Positions 26,472 through 35,020 of a stretch of 44,191 nt of DNA are shown here, in pieces. How positions within the stretch are numbered: the stretch's first letter is position 1; each line of letters begins with the position of its first letter. The notes beneath the pieces were generated by a model. That model ran no database searches. It had not been told where the DNA came from and saw nothing but the letters and a program-made list of their open reading frames with translations. Made by a program: the position numbers and the translations under genes. The DNA is from Bacteroidetes bacterium UBA2234 (GTDB lineage Bacteria > Bacteroidota > Bacteroidia > NS11-12g > UBA955), in assembly GCA_002347985.1 (NCBI GenBank), contig DDYM01000022.1, forward strand, positions 1-44,191. The letters run 5' to 3'.

Positions 26472-29400
26472 ATGAAAAAAAGATTAATTCAATTTGTGAA
26501 GTTAGGAAGTGCAACGGCGGTGATGTCTGCCATGCTATTCCCGATTTCTGTGTTGGCTCAAACAGAGTCAGACACCGCTCGAGTAGAAGAAGTGGTTGTA
26601 ACCGCTTTGGGTATTAAAAAGGAAAAGAAAAAGTTGGGTTACGCCGTGCAAGAAATTCAAGGTGCCGACTTGATTAAAGCCCGCGAACCAAACGTTGTAA
26701 ACAGTATGGTAGGCCGTGTAGCCGGTCTTACAATTGGTCAAAGTGCTGAATTGTTAGGAACTCCAGCGATTGTATTGCGAGGCAGTGACATTAAGCGCGG
26801 ACAAAGTGTATTATTCGTTGTTGATGGTATTCCAATTAACTCTGATGCTTACAATTTGGGTCCAGACGATATTGAAAAAGTTACGGTATTGAAAGGTCCA
26901 GCTGCTGCGGCGTTGTATGGATATCGCGGACAGAATGGTGCCATCGTAATTACAACCAAAAAAGGTAGCAAACGTGGAATTCAGGTTGAAGTGAACTCAA
27001 GCAATATGGTTGAAAATGGATTTTTGACCATTCCCAAAGTTCAAGATCAATATGGTCCTGGTGATCACGGTAAATATTCATTTGTTGACGGTAAAGGTGC
27101 TGGTCTGAATGATGGTGATTATGACATATGGGGTCCAAAATTTGAAGGTCAGATGATTCAACAATACGATGGTTTGAAGCCTTGGACTGCGCGTGGCGCA
27201 AACAACTTAGAGCGCTTTTTGCGCAATGGAGTTGTTAGTAGCAACAACGTAAGTATCGCCAATTCTTCTGAAAAGATGGATGTTCGTTTTTCTTACACAA
27301 ACATGCACCAGCAAGGTATCGTACCAAACACAGAATTGAACAGCAATACATTCAACATCAGCAATACAGTTCGTTTTAATGATAAGTTGCGTTTGGATGC
27401 TAACATTAACTATAACAGACAAGCAACTCCAAACATTAATGATGTGAACTATGGGCCTAACTCATTGATTTACAACATGACAATATGGGGTGGTGCTGAC
27501 TGGGATGTTATGGCTGATGATATTCGTGGAATTTGGCAGCCAGGAAAAGAGGGTGTTCAGAGCGTTTATGCTGAATATCAGCGTTATCATAACCCTTGGT
27601 TTGTGGCAGAGAAATGGTTGCGTGGTCATTACAAGAACGATGTGTATGGTTATGCTTCATTGAACTATCAATTGGCTCCTTCATTGAGTTTGATGGTTCG
27701 TTCATCAATCACTTCTTATGATTTATTGCGCACTGAAAAAATGCCATTTTCTGCTCACCCCTACGGACGTGAAGAAGGTCGCGGTGACTACAGAGAAGAT
27801 AAAAGAGCTATGTATGAGTCGAACAACGAATTCATGTTGAACTTCGATAAAGACGTAAAGAAAACCAATGTGCACGTTTCTGCCGGTGGTAACCGTCGTG
27901 ATTTCCAATACAATAGTTCATTTGTAACTACAGATTATTTAAACGTTCCTGAGGTTTATAATTTCAGTAACTCTGCAAACCCAGTGAAGGCTTACAATTT
28001 TACATCCTCAATGGCGGTTAATTCATTGTATGCATTGGCTGATGTTGGAGGTAAAGGTTACAATGTGAATTTGGGTGCACGTATGGACCAATTGTCAACT
28101 ATGCCTGCTGGTAGCAACAGTTATGTTTATCCTTCAGCAAGTTTGTCTTTTGTTCCAACGGATTTCATGAAGAAAAACAACACTTTGAATTTCTTGAAGA
28201 TTCGTGGTTCTTATGCACAGGTTAAAGGTGGTTTGACAAGTCCAACAATTGGACCTGCTGGATATCCAATTGGATATGGTTCTGCATATACTTCTCCTTA
28301 CGACGGTCCGTCTTACACCAATTCGTCTGTTTACTCTACTCCATTGTTATATAATGGCAAGCCTTCCGCTAACTTCACTAATACAGTGTCAAACAGCAGT
28401 TTGAAGCCATTCCAACGTACAAATTACGAAGCGGGTGTTGAAGCGAGAATGTTTAAAAATCGTTTTGGTATCGAGGGTACTTACTTTATCTATAAAGATG
28501 GTCCTGGAATCTATCAAAGAACTGTTTCTGAAGCTACAGGCTATACGAATCAGTTGGTAAATGGAATCGAAACACAACGTAAGGGTTGGGAGGTGTCTAT
28601 GAATGGTGAAATAATCAAGCCTTCGAAAAAAGGTGGACTTTCATGGAACTCTTCTGCGAACTTCTCTCGTTATCGTGAATTCTTAACCAAAATTTATGGA
28701 GATGTAGATCGTATTTCGTCAGATTACTTTGTTTCTAACAACTCAAGTAACCGATTCTTGAAAGTAGGTGATCGTATCGATGCGTTGTACATGGGCTCAT
28801 TTGCACGTACTTCTGATGGTCAATTGATCAATGATGCGGGTGGACGTCCAATTGTATTGCCAAAAGGTCAACAGCAAGGATATTCATTGCCTGACTTGGT
28901 ATGGGGTTTCTTCAATAAAGTAGGTTACAAAAATGTAAGTATGTCGTTCCAATTTGACGGTCGTGTAGGTGGCCAGATTGTAAACCAAATTCAACGTCAA
29001 ACTTTCCGCGGTGGACGTAACATCGAAACTGTTGAAAATAACATCAAAGATGCCAATGGTTTGGGAATGGGCGATGCACGATACAACGACTATCAAGGAA
29101 CTAAATCTTGGGTAGGTGAAGGTGTAGTAATTGCAAGTGGTACACCCAAATACGATCCAACTACAGGTGAAATTACAAATATGAGTGAGTTGACTTTCGC
29201 AAAGAATACAACTGCAACTTATTTACAGGATTACATTAGCCGTTACTATGGTCAATATGAAGCAAACTTGATGAGCAAGTCTTACATGAAGTTGCGTGAA
29301 GTGAATGTCACTTACCAGATGCCATCTAAATGGATGGGTAAAACTTTCAAATCTGCTACTGTTTCCTTGGTTGCGCGTAACGTATTGTATTTTGCAAAAG

Positions 29401-29507
29401 GTCACCACGATATCGATTTGGATCAATTCCCTGGTATGACTGGCTATTCTGCATTGCAAACACCTACTCTACGTAGATACGGAATCAACATCAACTTGGT
29501 ATTCTAA
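26472..29507 (+). CDS. SusC/RagA-like TonB-linked outer-membrane transporter
   Basis: From the ATG at 26472 it has 1011 residues: signal peptide (ending AMLFPISVLAQ), then almost directly the SusC plug signature VVVTALGIKKEKKKLGYAVQEI and VLKGPAAAALYGYRGQNGAIVITTKKG, a large barrel, and a terminal Phe (GININLVF). The carboxypeptidase-regulatory-like domain that usually precedes the plug is missing; only about nine residues separate the signal peptide from the plug. It pairs with SusD (29-base gap). The 165 bases in front, after the TonB receptor, are A+T-rich and likely hold a promoter. The substrate is inferred, from its neighbours, to be a phosphorus-containing organic molecule. Confidence 0.95.
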   Translation: MKKRLIQFVKLGSATAVMSAMLFPISVLAQTESDTARVEEVVVTALGIKKEKKKLGYAVQEIQGADLIKAREPNVVNSMVGRVAGLTIGQSAELLGTPAIVLRGSDIKRGQSVLFVVDGIPINSDAYNLGPDDIEKVTVLKGPAAAALYGYRGQNGAIVITTKKGSKRGIQVEVNSSNMVENGFLTIPKVQDQYGPGDHGKYSFVDGKGAGLNDGDYDIWGPKFEGQMIQQYDGLKPWTARGANNLERFLRNGVVSSNNVSIANSSEKMDVRFSYTNMHQQGIVPNTELNSNTFNISNTVRFNDKLRLDANINYNRQATPNINDVNYGPNSLIYNMTIWGGADWDVMADDIRGIWQPGKEGVQSVYAEYQRYHNPWFVAEKWLRGHYKNDVYGYASLNYQLAPSLSLMVRSSITSYDLLRTEKMPFSAHPYGREEGRGDYREDKRAMYESNNEFMLNFDKDVKKTNVHVSAGGNRRDFQYNSSFVTTDYLNVPEVYNFSNSANPVKAYNFTSSMAVNSLYALADVGGKGYNVNLGARMDQLSTMPAGSNSYVYPSASLSFVPTDFMKKNNTLNFLKIRGSYAQVKGGLTSPTIGPAGYPIGYGSAYTSPYDGPSYTNSSVYSTPLLYNGKPSANFTNTVSNSSLKPFQRTNYEAGVEARMFKNRFGIEGTYFIYKDGPGIYQRTVSEATGYTNQLVNGIETQRKGWEVSMNGEIIKPSKKGGLSWNSSANFSRYREFLTKIYGDVDRISSDYFVSNNSSNRFLKVGDRIDALYMGSFARTSDGQLINDAGGRPIVLPKGQQQGYSLPDLVWGFFNKVGYKNVSMSFQFDGRVGGQIVNQIQRQTFRGGRNIETVENNIKDANGLGMGDARYNDYQGTKSWVGEGVVIASGTPKYDPTTGEITNMSELTFAKNTTATYLQDYISRYYGQYEANLMSKSYMKLREVNVTYQMPSKWMGKTFKSATVSLVARNVLYFAKGHHDIDLDQFPGMTGYSALQTPTLRRYGININLVF

Positions 29508-29536
29508 TTAAACGCAAACGATTTAATACAATAAAA

Positions 29537-31126
29537 ATGAAAAAGAAGATATTTTTAGCAATAACTGCCTTGACGATATTTATGTTTCAGGCATGTAAAA
29601 TGGATGGTTTGGATAAGGATCCTAACCGCGCCACAGTTGTAACTCCAGATTTAGTTTTAAATGGAATTTGCAATTCGATTTTTATCGCTCCTTGGGATGA
29701 TGAAGCTAGATTCTGTCAATACAACTGTTGTAATTACAACTACTACGGTAACCAAGAGTATAACTGGGGTGGTGCAAGTTTGAAATATACTCAATTGAAG
29801 AATGTGTTGAAAATGGAAGAAGAAGCTAAGCGTGTGGGATACAAATCCGTGAATCCATATTCTGCAATGGCTAAGTATTTGAAAGCGTCCATGTACTATG
29901 AGATGACCATGCAAGTGGGTGATTTGCCATTGACTGAAGCTTTGTCTCCAGATGTTACGTATACACCAAAATACAACACTCAGAAAGAGGTGTTTATTCA
30001 GGTGTTGAAATGGTTAGACGAAGCAAATACCGATATGGCATCGTTGATCGCAGCGGGAGAATCTACTGTTTCTGGCGACATTTATTTTGGTGGTGATTTG
30101 TTGGCTTGGCAGAAAATTAACAATGCTTTCACTTTGAGAGTATTGGTGGCTTTAAGCGCGAAAGAATCAGATGCTGATTTGAATGTGAAAGCCAAATTCG
30201 CTAACATCATTTCTAACCCTACCAAATACCCATTGCCTGCTTCAAACGCCGATGGTTTGCAATATGTGTACAACAATACATTTAACAAGTATCCTACAAA
30301 CCCAGATAATTTTGGATTTGATGCTACTCGTTATAATATGTCTGCCACCACTTTGAATACGCTTGCTTCTTTGAAAGATCCAAGGGCGATGTTGTTTGGT
30401 GAACCAGCGGGGAACAAAATGAAAGCAGGGCTTCAACCTACAGATTTCGCTGCGTTTGTTGGTGCTGAGTCAAGTATGGATTTGGCCGATATGAGCACTA
30501 AAGCAGGTATCGACAACGGTGCTGCCTATTTGCCTGGAGAGTTTAGTTTTTATAACAGAAAGCGTTATTACAGCACGTACACTGCTGAGAATACAATCAT
30601 CGTGGGATACTCTGAAATGTGTTTCAACATTGCAGAAGCAGCGAACCGTGGTTGGATTTCTCAAAATGCTAAAGATTGGTATGAAAAAGGAATCAAAGCA
30701 AGTCATGAGTTTTATGGCATTGGGAATGGTCCTTTGGATGTTTACTTCTTTAAAGCAGGTGGCAAAGTGACTGACGGTGCGTCTTACAATAAGTACACGG
30801 TTAACTTTGATCAGACCGCGTATTTGGCGCAACCTTTGGTTAGCTATGCCGGTAACAACGCTCAAGGATTACAACAAATTGTAGTTCAGAAGTATTTGGC
30901 ATTCTTCCAAAATAGTGGTTGGGAAGGTTATTATAACTATCGTAGAACTGGATACCCAAGCTTTTCTAAGGGTGGTCCAGGAACTGCCAACAGCGGTTTG
31001 ATTCCTAAGCGATTCCAATACCCTTCTTCTGAAGCTACCAACAACAAAGACAATTGGCAAGCTGCTTTGAATAATCAATTTGGTGGCAAAGATGATATCA
31101 ATGCCGACATGTGGATTTTAAAATAA
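29537..31126 (+). CDS. SusD/RagB-like substrate-binding lipoprotein
   Basis: The 529-residue surface lipoprotein has its lipobox at FQAC (Cys20). The body matches the SusD-like group 2 (PF12771-like): DKDPNRATVVTPDLVLNGI, an early TPR-rich helical region (YLKASMYYEMTMQVGDLPLTEAL), YSEMCFNIAEAANRGW and a C-terminal YNYRRTGYPSFSKGG. SusD caps the SusC barrel and captures ligand. It is directly downstream of SusC. Tyr/Asn/Cys-rich residues 55-80 (ARFCQYNCCNYNYYGNQEY) form an unusual loop near the mature N-terminus. Transcription is likely to stop or be weakened at the hairpin 32 bases after its stop. Confidence 0.93.
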   Translation: MKKKIFLAITALTIFMFQACKMDGLDKDPNRATVVTPDLVLNGICNSIFIAPWDDEARFCQYNCCNYNYYGNQEYNWGGASLKYTQLKNVLKMEEEAKRVGYKSVNPYSAMAKYLKASMYYEMTMQVGDLPLTEALSPDVTYTPKYNTQKEVFIQVLKWLDEANTDMASLIAAGESTVSGDIYFGGDLLAWQKINNAFTLRVLVALSAKESDADLNVKAKFANIISNPTKYPLPASNADGLQYVYNNTFNKYPTNPDNFGFDATRYNMSATTLNTLASLKDPRAMLFGEPAGNKMKAGLQPTDFAAFVGAESSMDLADMSTKAGIDNGAAYLPGEFSFYNRKRYYSTYTAENTIIVGYSEMCFNIAEAANRGWISQNAKDWYEKGIKASHEFYGIGNGPLDVYFFKAGGKVTDGASYNKYTVNFDQTAYLAQPLVSYAGNNAQGLQQIVVQKYLAFFQNSGWEGYYNYRRTGYPSFSKGGPGTANSGLIPKRFQYPSSEATNNKDNWQAALNNQFGGKDDINADMWILK

Positions 31127-31157
31127 ATTTTGGGTAATAATGTTATAGTAGTAATTA

Positions 31158-31184
31158 GGGGCGGGTTTACTCGCCCCTTTTTTT
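31158..31184 (+). terminator. Hairpin terminator between susD and the PhnZ-like gene
   Basis: GGGGCG (31158-31163) pairs with CGCCCC (31172-31177) around an eight-base loop and is followed by seven T. It ends only 12 bases before the next ATG, so readthrough would set the downstream level unless a separate promoter overlaps it. Confidence 0.8.
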
Positions 31185-31196
31185 AATAAACTGATT

Positions 31197-31751
31197 ATGA
31201 ATGAAGTGATAAAAGAAATTCAAGAGTTGTTTCAAACAAAAGGCTTAAATATGTATGGTGAGGACGTTACGCAAATTGAACATGCTGTACAATGTTATAC
31301 GTTGGCTAGAGAAAACAATGCGAGTTTGGAATTGCGTGTTGCAGCGTTATTGCACGACATTGGTCATTTGGTGTATAACCCTGAAGATGGAGAGCATACG
31401 GATATGAAACATGAAGTGTATGGCGCAGATTTGTTGTTGAAATGGGGCTTTGGTGAAAAAGTTTCTCAATTGGTTGCTTCTCATGTTTGGGCCAAAAGAT
31501 ACCTCGTGTCTAATGAGCCATATTACATTAATCGATTGTCAGCGGCGAGTTTAAAGAGTTTTCAAATGCAAGGTGGTTTGATGTCATCAGAAGAAAGTGC
31601 TGAAATACGGGAAATGCCATTTTTTATAGAATGTTTGAATCTCAGAAGATGGGATGATCAAGGAAAACGATTCGATATCGATTCTGAAATTCCTCAAGAA
31701 GCTTGGGAGGATTTAGAATTGTGTTTACATGTTAACCAATCATTTGGCTGA
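31197..31751 (+). CDS. PhnZ-like HD-domain mixed-valent di-iron phosphonate oxygenase
   Basis: The 184 residues align by eye along nearly their whole length with PhnZ, the enzyme that oxidatively cleaves 1-hydroxy-2-aminoethylphosphonate to glycine and phosphate (TIGR03276-type). All six expected iron ligands are present: H29 (VTQIEH), H53-D54 (LLHDIGH), H72 (KHEVYGAD), H96 (ASHVWAKRYL) and D153 (LRRWDDQGK). The substrate-site Lys100 and the SLKSFQMQGG motif are kept. PhnZ Glu27 corresponds to E22, but the PhnZ Tyr24 position holds Met19 (Tyr is at 20), which may change the substrate gate. No PhnY-type hydroxylase is in the window. Its 3' end overlaps that of the FAD gene by 20 bases on the opposite strand. 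Confidence 0.88.
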   Translation: MNEVIKEIQELFQTKGLNMYGEDVTQIEHAVQCYTLARENNASLELRVAALLHDIGHLVYNPEDGEHTDMKHEVYGADLLLKWGFGEKVSQLVASHVWAKRYLVSNEPYYINRLSAASLKSFQMQGGLMSSEESAEIREMPFFIECLNLRRWDDQGKRFDIDSEIPQEAWEDLELCLHVNQSFG

Positions 31752-32868
31752 TAGTGTCTTCGGCCATGCCAAAGCTGAGGGTCATTCCCGCACCTCCAGG
31801 ACCGTTCGCCACCCAAACCCCGTTTTCAATTTCTTGAATCCATTCGCTACTGTTGTTTTTTAATTTAAGATACTGACCTGTCCATCGTTGCGCCATTTTT
31901 AAATCGGGGATGTCGAAGATCTCATTTAGATAATCCAAAATTAATTGGTCCACACTTTCAATCTGGAACGGGTCGTGATGTAGCCCGTAATCATGTGAAT
32001 CGCCTATGGTCAGTTGGTTTTGATAATTTTGACTCACCAGTAAATGAATGCCATGAAAAAAATGTTTAGGATAGTTGTCCTTAACCCAGTGCTCGTAAAT
32101 TGCCAAAGAGGGTAGTTTGTCGTAACTTTTGTAATGAAGAAAGCTCAGGCCGGCGCATAACGCGGGGATGGTAGCTGTGATTCGCTCGCTGCGGAGCATT
32201 TGTAAGTGGCTGATAGTAATCGGGGAAGTCTTAAAAAAAGATGGATATAAGAGATTTAATTCGTACCCATTACAAATTACGACGATTTCGGCTTCGTAGG
32301 TTTTGTTCATCGCCGTTCGGATTTTATTGGGCATTACTTCAACGACTGCAGTACTAAAATGAAATTTAATGGCTTGTGTTTCAGTTAAAAAATCTGGAAT
32401 TACACGAATTGCTTCCCGAGACTCTACGATTATTTCCGTGCCACTGTAAATAGCGCCCATTGTATTTGATTTGTTAACAATGGAAAGCGCCGCGAGCGTT
32501 TCACTTTTGTCTAAAAGCTGTAATCCTTCTCTGTGGTTTGATTCTCGTTCTAAGAATTCCTTGCCAAGTTCGAACTCCAATGGATTTGAAAGTACTTGAA
32601 AGCTGCCGGTTTTTTTATGCCATATTTTTGCCGATTTGCACAGTTCAATCCAAATGGATCTGCTTTTAATTGCGCGATCATACAAGGTGCCAGCGGGTTG
32701 GCCAATTGGCCAAATCATTCCGAAATTTCTTATTGATGATCCAACGGCCTTCTCTGATTTTTCGAACACATCCACATGATAACCCCTTGCGGCTAGTGTT
32801 TTTGCATAGGCAATGCCCAAAATTCCAGCACCTACTACGATTGCTTTAGGTTGTGATGATATTTTCAT
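31732..32868 (-). CDS. TIGR03364-type FAD-dependent oxidoreductase (PbfD/HpnW-like)
   Basis: This 378-residue D-amino-acid-oxidase-fold (DAO) flavoprotein has the FAD-binding G13-A-G15-I-L-G18 and an acidic end of strand 2 (Glu36). The hallmark of this clade, GSSIRNFGMIWPIGQP, is at residues 43-58. The C-terminal FAD loop is WVANGPGGAGMTLSFGMAE. This group is repeatedly found with phosphonatase-like hydrolases and has been assigned to oxidation of 2-aminoethylphosphonate derivatives such as the N-methylated form, giving phosphonoacetaldehyde. It is the last gene of a tight minus-strand operon; its start lies 23 bases inside the MFS gene. The exact aminophosphonate is not determined by sequence. 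Confidence 0.88.
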   Translation of the reverse strand: MKISSQPKAIVVGAGILGIAYAKTLAARGYHVDVFEKSEKAVGSSIRNFGMIWPIGQPAGTLYDRAIKSRSIWIELCKSAKIWHKKTGSFQVLSNPLEFELGKEFLERESNHREGLQLLDKSETLAALSIVNKSNTMGAIYSGTEIIVESREAIRVIPDFLTETQAIKFHFSTAVVEVMPNKIRTAMNKTYEAEIVVICNGYELNLLYPSFFKTSPITISHLQMLRSERITATIPALCAGLSFLHYKSYDKLPSLAIYEHWVKDNYPKHFFHGIHLLVSQNYQNQLTIGDSHDYGLHHDPFQIESVDQLILDYLNEIFDIPDLKMAQRWTGQYLKLKNNSSEWIQEIENGVWVANGPGGAGMTLSFGMAEDTISQMIG

Positions 32869-34123
32869 TTTTTCGGAGTGATTTGTTTAATTGATAAATT
32901 ACGATTTGAGAAAGCAATAAGATTAGAACACTTCCAACGATGATCAATTTGTTGAATATAGATGCCCAATCTACAGTGTCGTTGTTGCCAAGTAACGCTA
33001 TAGAAGTAATTGTTAATGAAAATAAATAACCAATGGAATCGGCAATGTAAATTAGAAAACTGGAATTGCCTGATATTCCACTCAATCCAATAATTCTATC
33101 CATAACGCTTATGTTGATGAGAATATAACCTAAATAGAGCCCTGCGCCAGACATAATCAATAACGCTTGTAAAGACAGGTACTGTAATTGAAATCCAACG
33201 ACAGAAATCAAAGAAATACATCCACCAATTGAAATACAATAGGCCGTAAGTTTAAGAGATTTGATATGTGATTTTATCAGAGAAAACCCTGGAACAATGC
33301 ACAATAAAAGGAGGGTTACTGGTAGTTCGATTTTTACGAAAGCTTGGGAATTGAAGACCAAATACTGATTCAACATGTCTGCACTGAAATTGTCTCTAAA
33401 ATCCCTGAGAATAGTTAATAGGCCGTAAATAATCACAAAGGGTAAAATCAGATATTGAAGTTCCCCAAGTATTTTCTTTTGTGTTTTTGGGTCTAATGCT
33501 TTTCGCTCTATGCGTAATTCAATATCTTCTCGAGAGGGGCCTGGAAATCTCTCTAACAATATAATAAATACAACGGCAGGGAAAAGCGCAAAGGCACCAG
33601 TAATATATGGAACTTCGTTGATCGATAACTGCAAAGAGGCTTGTAACCAAAGCGCTATTGTTTTGACCCAGCCAGAGGAGAATACAAATGTGCACGCCAA
33701 CATCGCACCGATCAATTCAGTATGTTTTCTTCCTTCAACATATGAAAATACCAATCCCCACACCAATCCAAGGGGAAATCCATTCAAAATCATTAAAAAT
33801 GGCCAAAATTCGATAACAGAAAATCTTAGAATAACCAATGGGACTAGAGACGTGGCCATCAAGCATATCAGGAAAATGCCGCGATAGTCCCTGTTTAATC
33901 CTCCCAAAAATCGAATGCCAACAAATTTGCTAAGTGTATAGCCAATGAGCTGACATAAAACCATCCAAATTTTCACATTGAACCCCCATAGTGTTAAGTC
34001 ATTATAGGTTAACCCAGAGAACGGTTTTCGCAATGCATACATGCATGTATATATTGAAAATGTAAGTCCGCCTAGGGCCAATGAACGCAAAATTTGATTC
34101 CTTCCAATTTCTATTTTCATCAC
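32846..34123 (-). CDS. DUF5690-family MFS-like transporter
   Basis: The 425-residue inner-membrane protein has about 12 hydrophobic helices in two halves with a charged central loop (LERFPGPSREDIELRIERKALDPKTQKK, about 190-215). The start LALGGLTFSIYTCMYALRKPFSG is characteristic of the DUF5690 family, an MFS-fold group whose substrate is, to my knowledge, unassigned. Its ATG overlaps the PHP gene's TGA by four bases, and its end overlaps the FAD gene. This makes it the obvious candidate importer for the aminophosphonate used by that enzyme. The sequence is A+T-rich, as are its operon partners. Confidence 0.85.
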   Translation of the reverse strand: MMKIEIGRNQILRSLALGGLTFSIYTCMYALRKPFSGLTYNDLTLWGFNVKIWMVLCQLIGYTLSKFVGIRFLGGLNRDYRGIFLICLMATSLVPLVILRFSVIEFWPFLMILNGFPLGLVWGLVFSYVEGRKHTELIGAMLACTFVFSSGWVKTIALWLQASLQLSINEVPYITGAFALFPAVVFIILLERFPGPSREDIELRIERKALDPKTQKKILGELQYLILPFVIIYGLLTILRDFRDNFSADMLNQYLVFNSQAFVKIELPVTLLLLCIVPGFSLIKSHIKSLKLTAYCISIGGCISLISVVGFQLQYLSLQALLIMSGAGLYLGYILINISVMDRIIGLSGISGNSSFLIYIADSIGYLFSLTITSIALLGNNDTVDWASIFNKLIIVGSVLILLLSQIVIYQLNKSLRKNENIITT

Positions 34124-34944
34124 AGTTTCATTTTTGTTTTTTCAATGTCTTTTAGTCCGCATTGAGTGAGTAGTTGATGTAAATTGCGATATCCACCGTC
34201 AAGTTCAGATGGGTGATGGGCGTCGCTGTTTATGATGAGTGGAATATTGTTTTGATGAAGCTTAGCGATAAACTCTAGTTTAGGATATGGATTGCTAAGG
34301 CCTTTTTTATACATAGCCCTGGTGTTGATTTCAATAAAATCAAATTGTGATGTTGAATTCAGTGCAATCTGAAATAACTCATCATAGAACCAATTTTCAA
34401 GTTCTAGGAATTCACTCGTTTTTGAGGCGTTTAATATGATTTTGTCAATATGACCTATGATTTTTACGCAACCTATTGGTGTGCTGAGCATTTGTTCTGT
34501 TGCACCGAGAAATGATTGCAGAAGTTTCTTGAGGTCGAAATCGTATGATTTAAGTGCCAATAAAAATTGAGAATACGTCCCGTCAATTTCTAAATACTTC
34601 AACTCATCCGCCTTGGGGTTTGGGACAAAATGTATACTAGTAATGAGGTAGGTTGATTTCTTAATCTCTTCAAATTTTAGAGATGGGAAACCCAATCCAT
34701 CAAGGAAGTCAATTTCGAAACTGGAGTGGATTTTGATTTCCGATTTGTGCATTTCTGCCAACTGATGGATTTCCGAGGTATAATTAGGTAGCTCTGATTC
34801 CTTGATTGACCACTCACAGGGAAATGGAAGTGGTGCATGAGCGCTAAATCCTAGAAAATCCCAACTTAATTGTTTTGCTTTGAGTATGAAATCAGATGGA
34901 TGGGCTGTGCCATCGCAATAGGTTGTGTGTGTATGTAAATTCAC
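34120..34944 (-). CDS. PHP-family phosphoesterase (histidinol-phosphatase-like)
   Basis: The 274 residues have the HisJ/HisK-type PHP layout. H4-x-H6 is followed by YCDG, then FSAHAPLPF, a Glu ligand in HSSFEIDFLDG, IGHIDK, and the terminal metal motif INSDAHHPSE. These supply the usual three-metal site for phosphomonoester hydrolysis. By sequence, histidinol-phosphate phosphatase is the nearest guess. By position, between a HAD paralogue and the DUF5690 transporter with a four-base overlap, it could instead act on a phosphorylated intermediate or sugar phosphate tied to phosphonate use. No his biosynthesis gene is nearby. Confidence 0.8.
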   Translation of the reverse strand: MNLHTHTTYCDGTAHPSDFILKAKQLSWDFLGFSAHAPLPFPCEWSIKESELPNYTSEIHQLAEMHKSEIKIHSSFEIDFLDGLGFPSLKFEEIKKSTYLITSIHFVPNPKADELKYLEIDGTYSQFLLALKSYDFDLKKLLQSFLGATEQMLSTPIGCVKIIGHIDKIILNASKTSEFLELENWFYDELFQIALNSTSQFDFIEINTRAMYKKGLSNPYPKLEFIAKLHQNNIPLIINSDAHHPSELDGGYRNLHQLLTQCGLKDIEKTKMKL

Positions 34945-35020
34945 AAAGGTTTTTATTCAAAAAAAATCACGGTAAGTTGGCTACATATTTCTCGATGATT
35001 AAGGGTAGATTAAAATTTCG

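Noticed and set aside
31197..31751. HD protein as a nucleotide or signalling phosphohydrolase
   Set aside because: The GExVTQIEH start, HVWAKRYL and QGG motifs and the six-ligand pattern match PhnZ-type oxygenases, not hydrolytic HD proteins.
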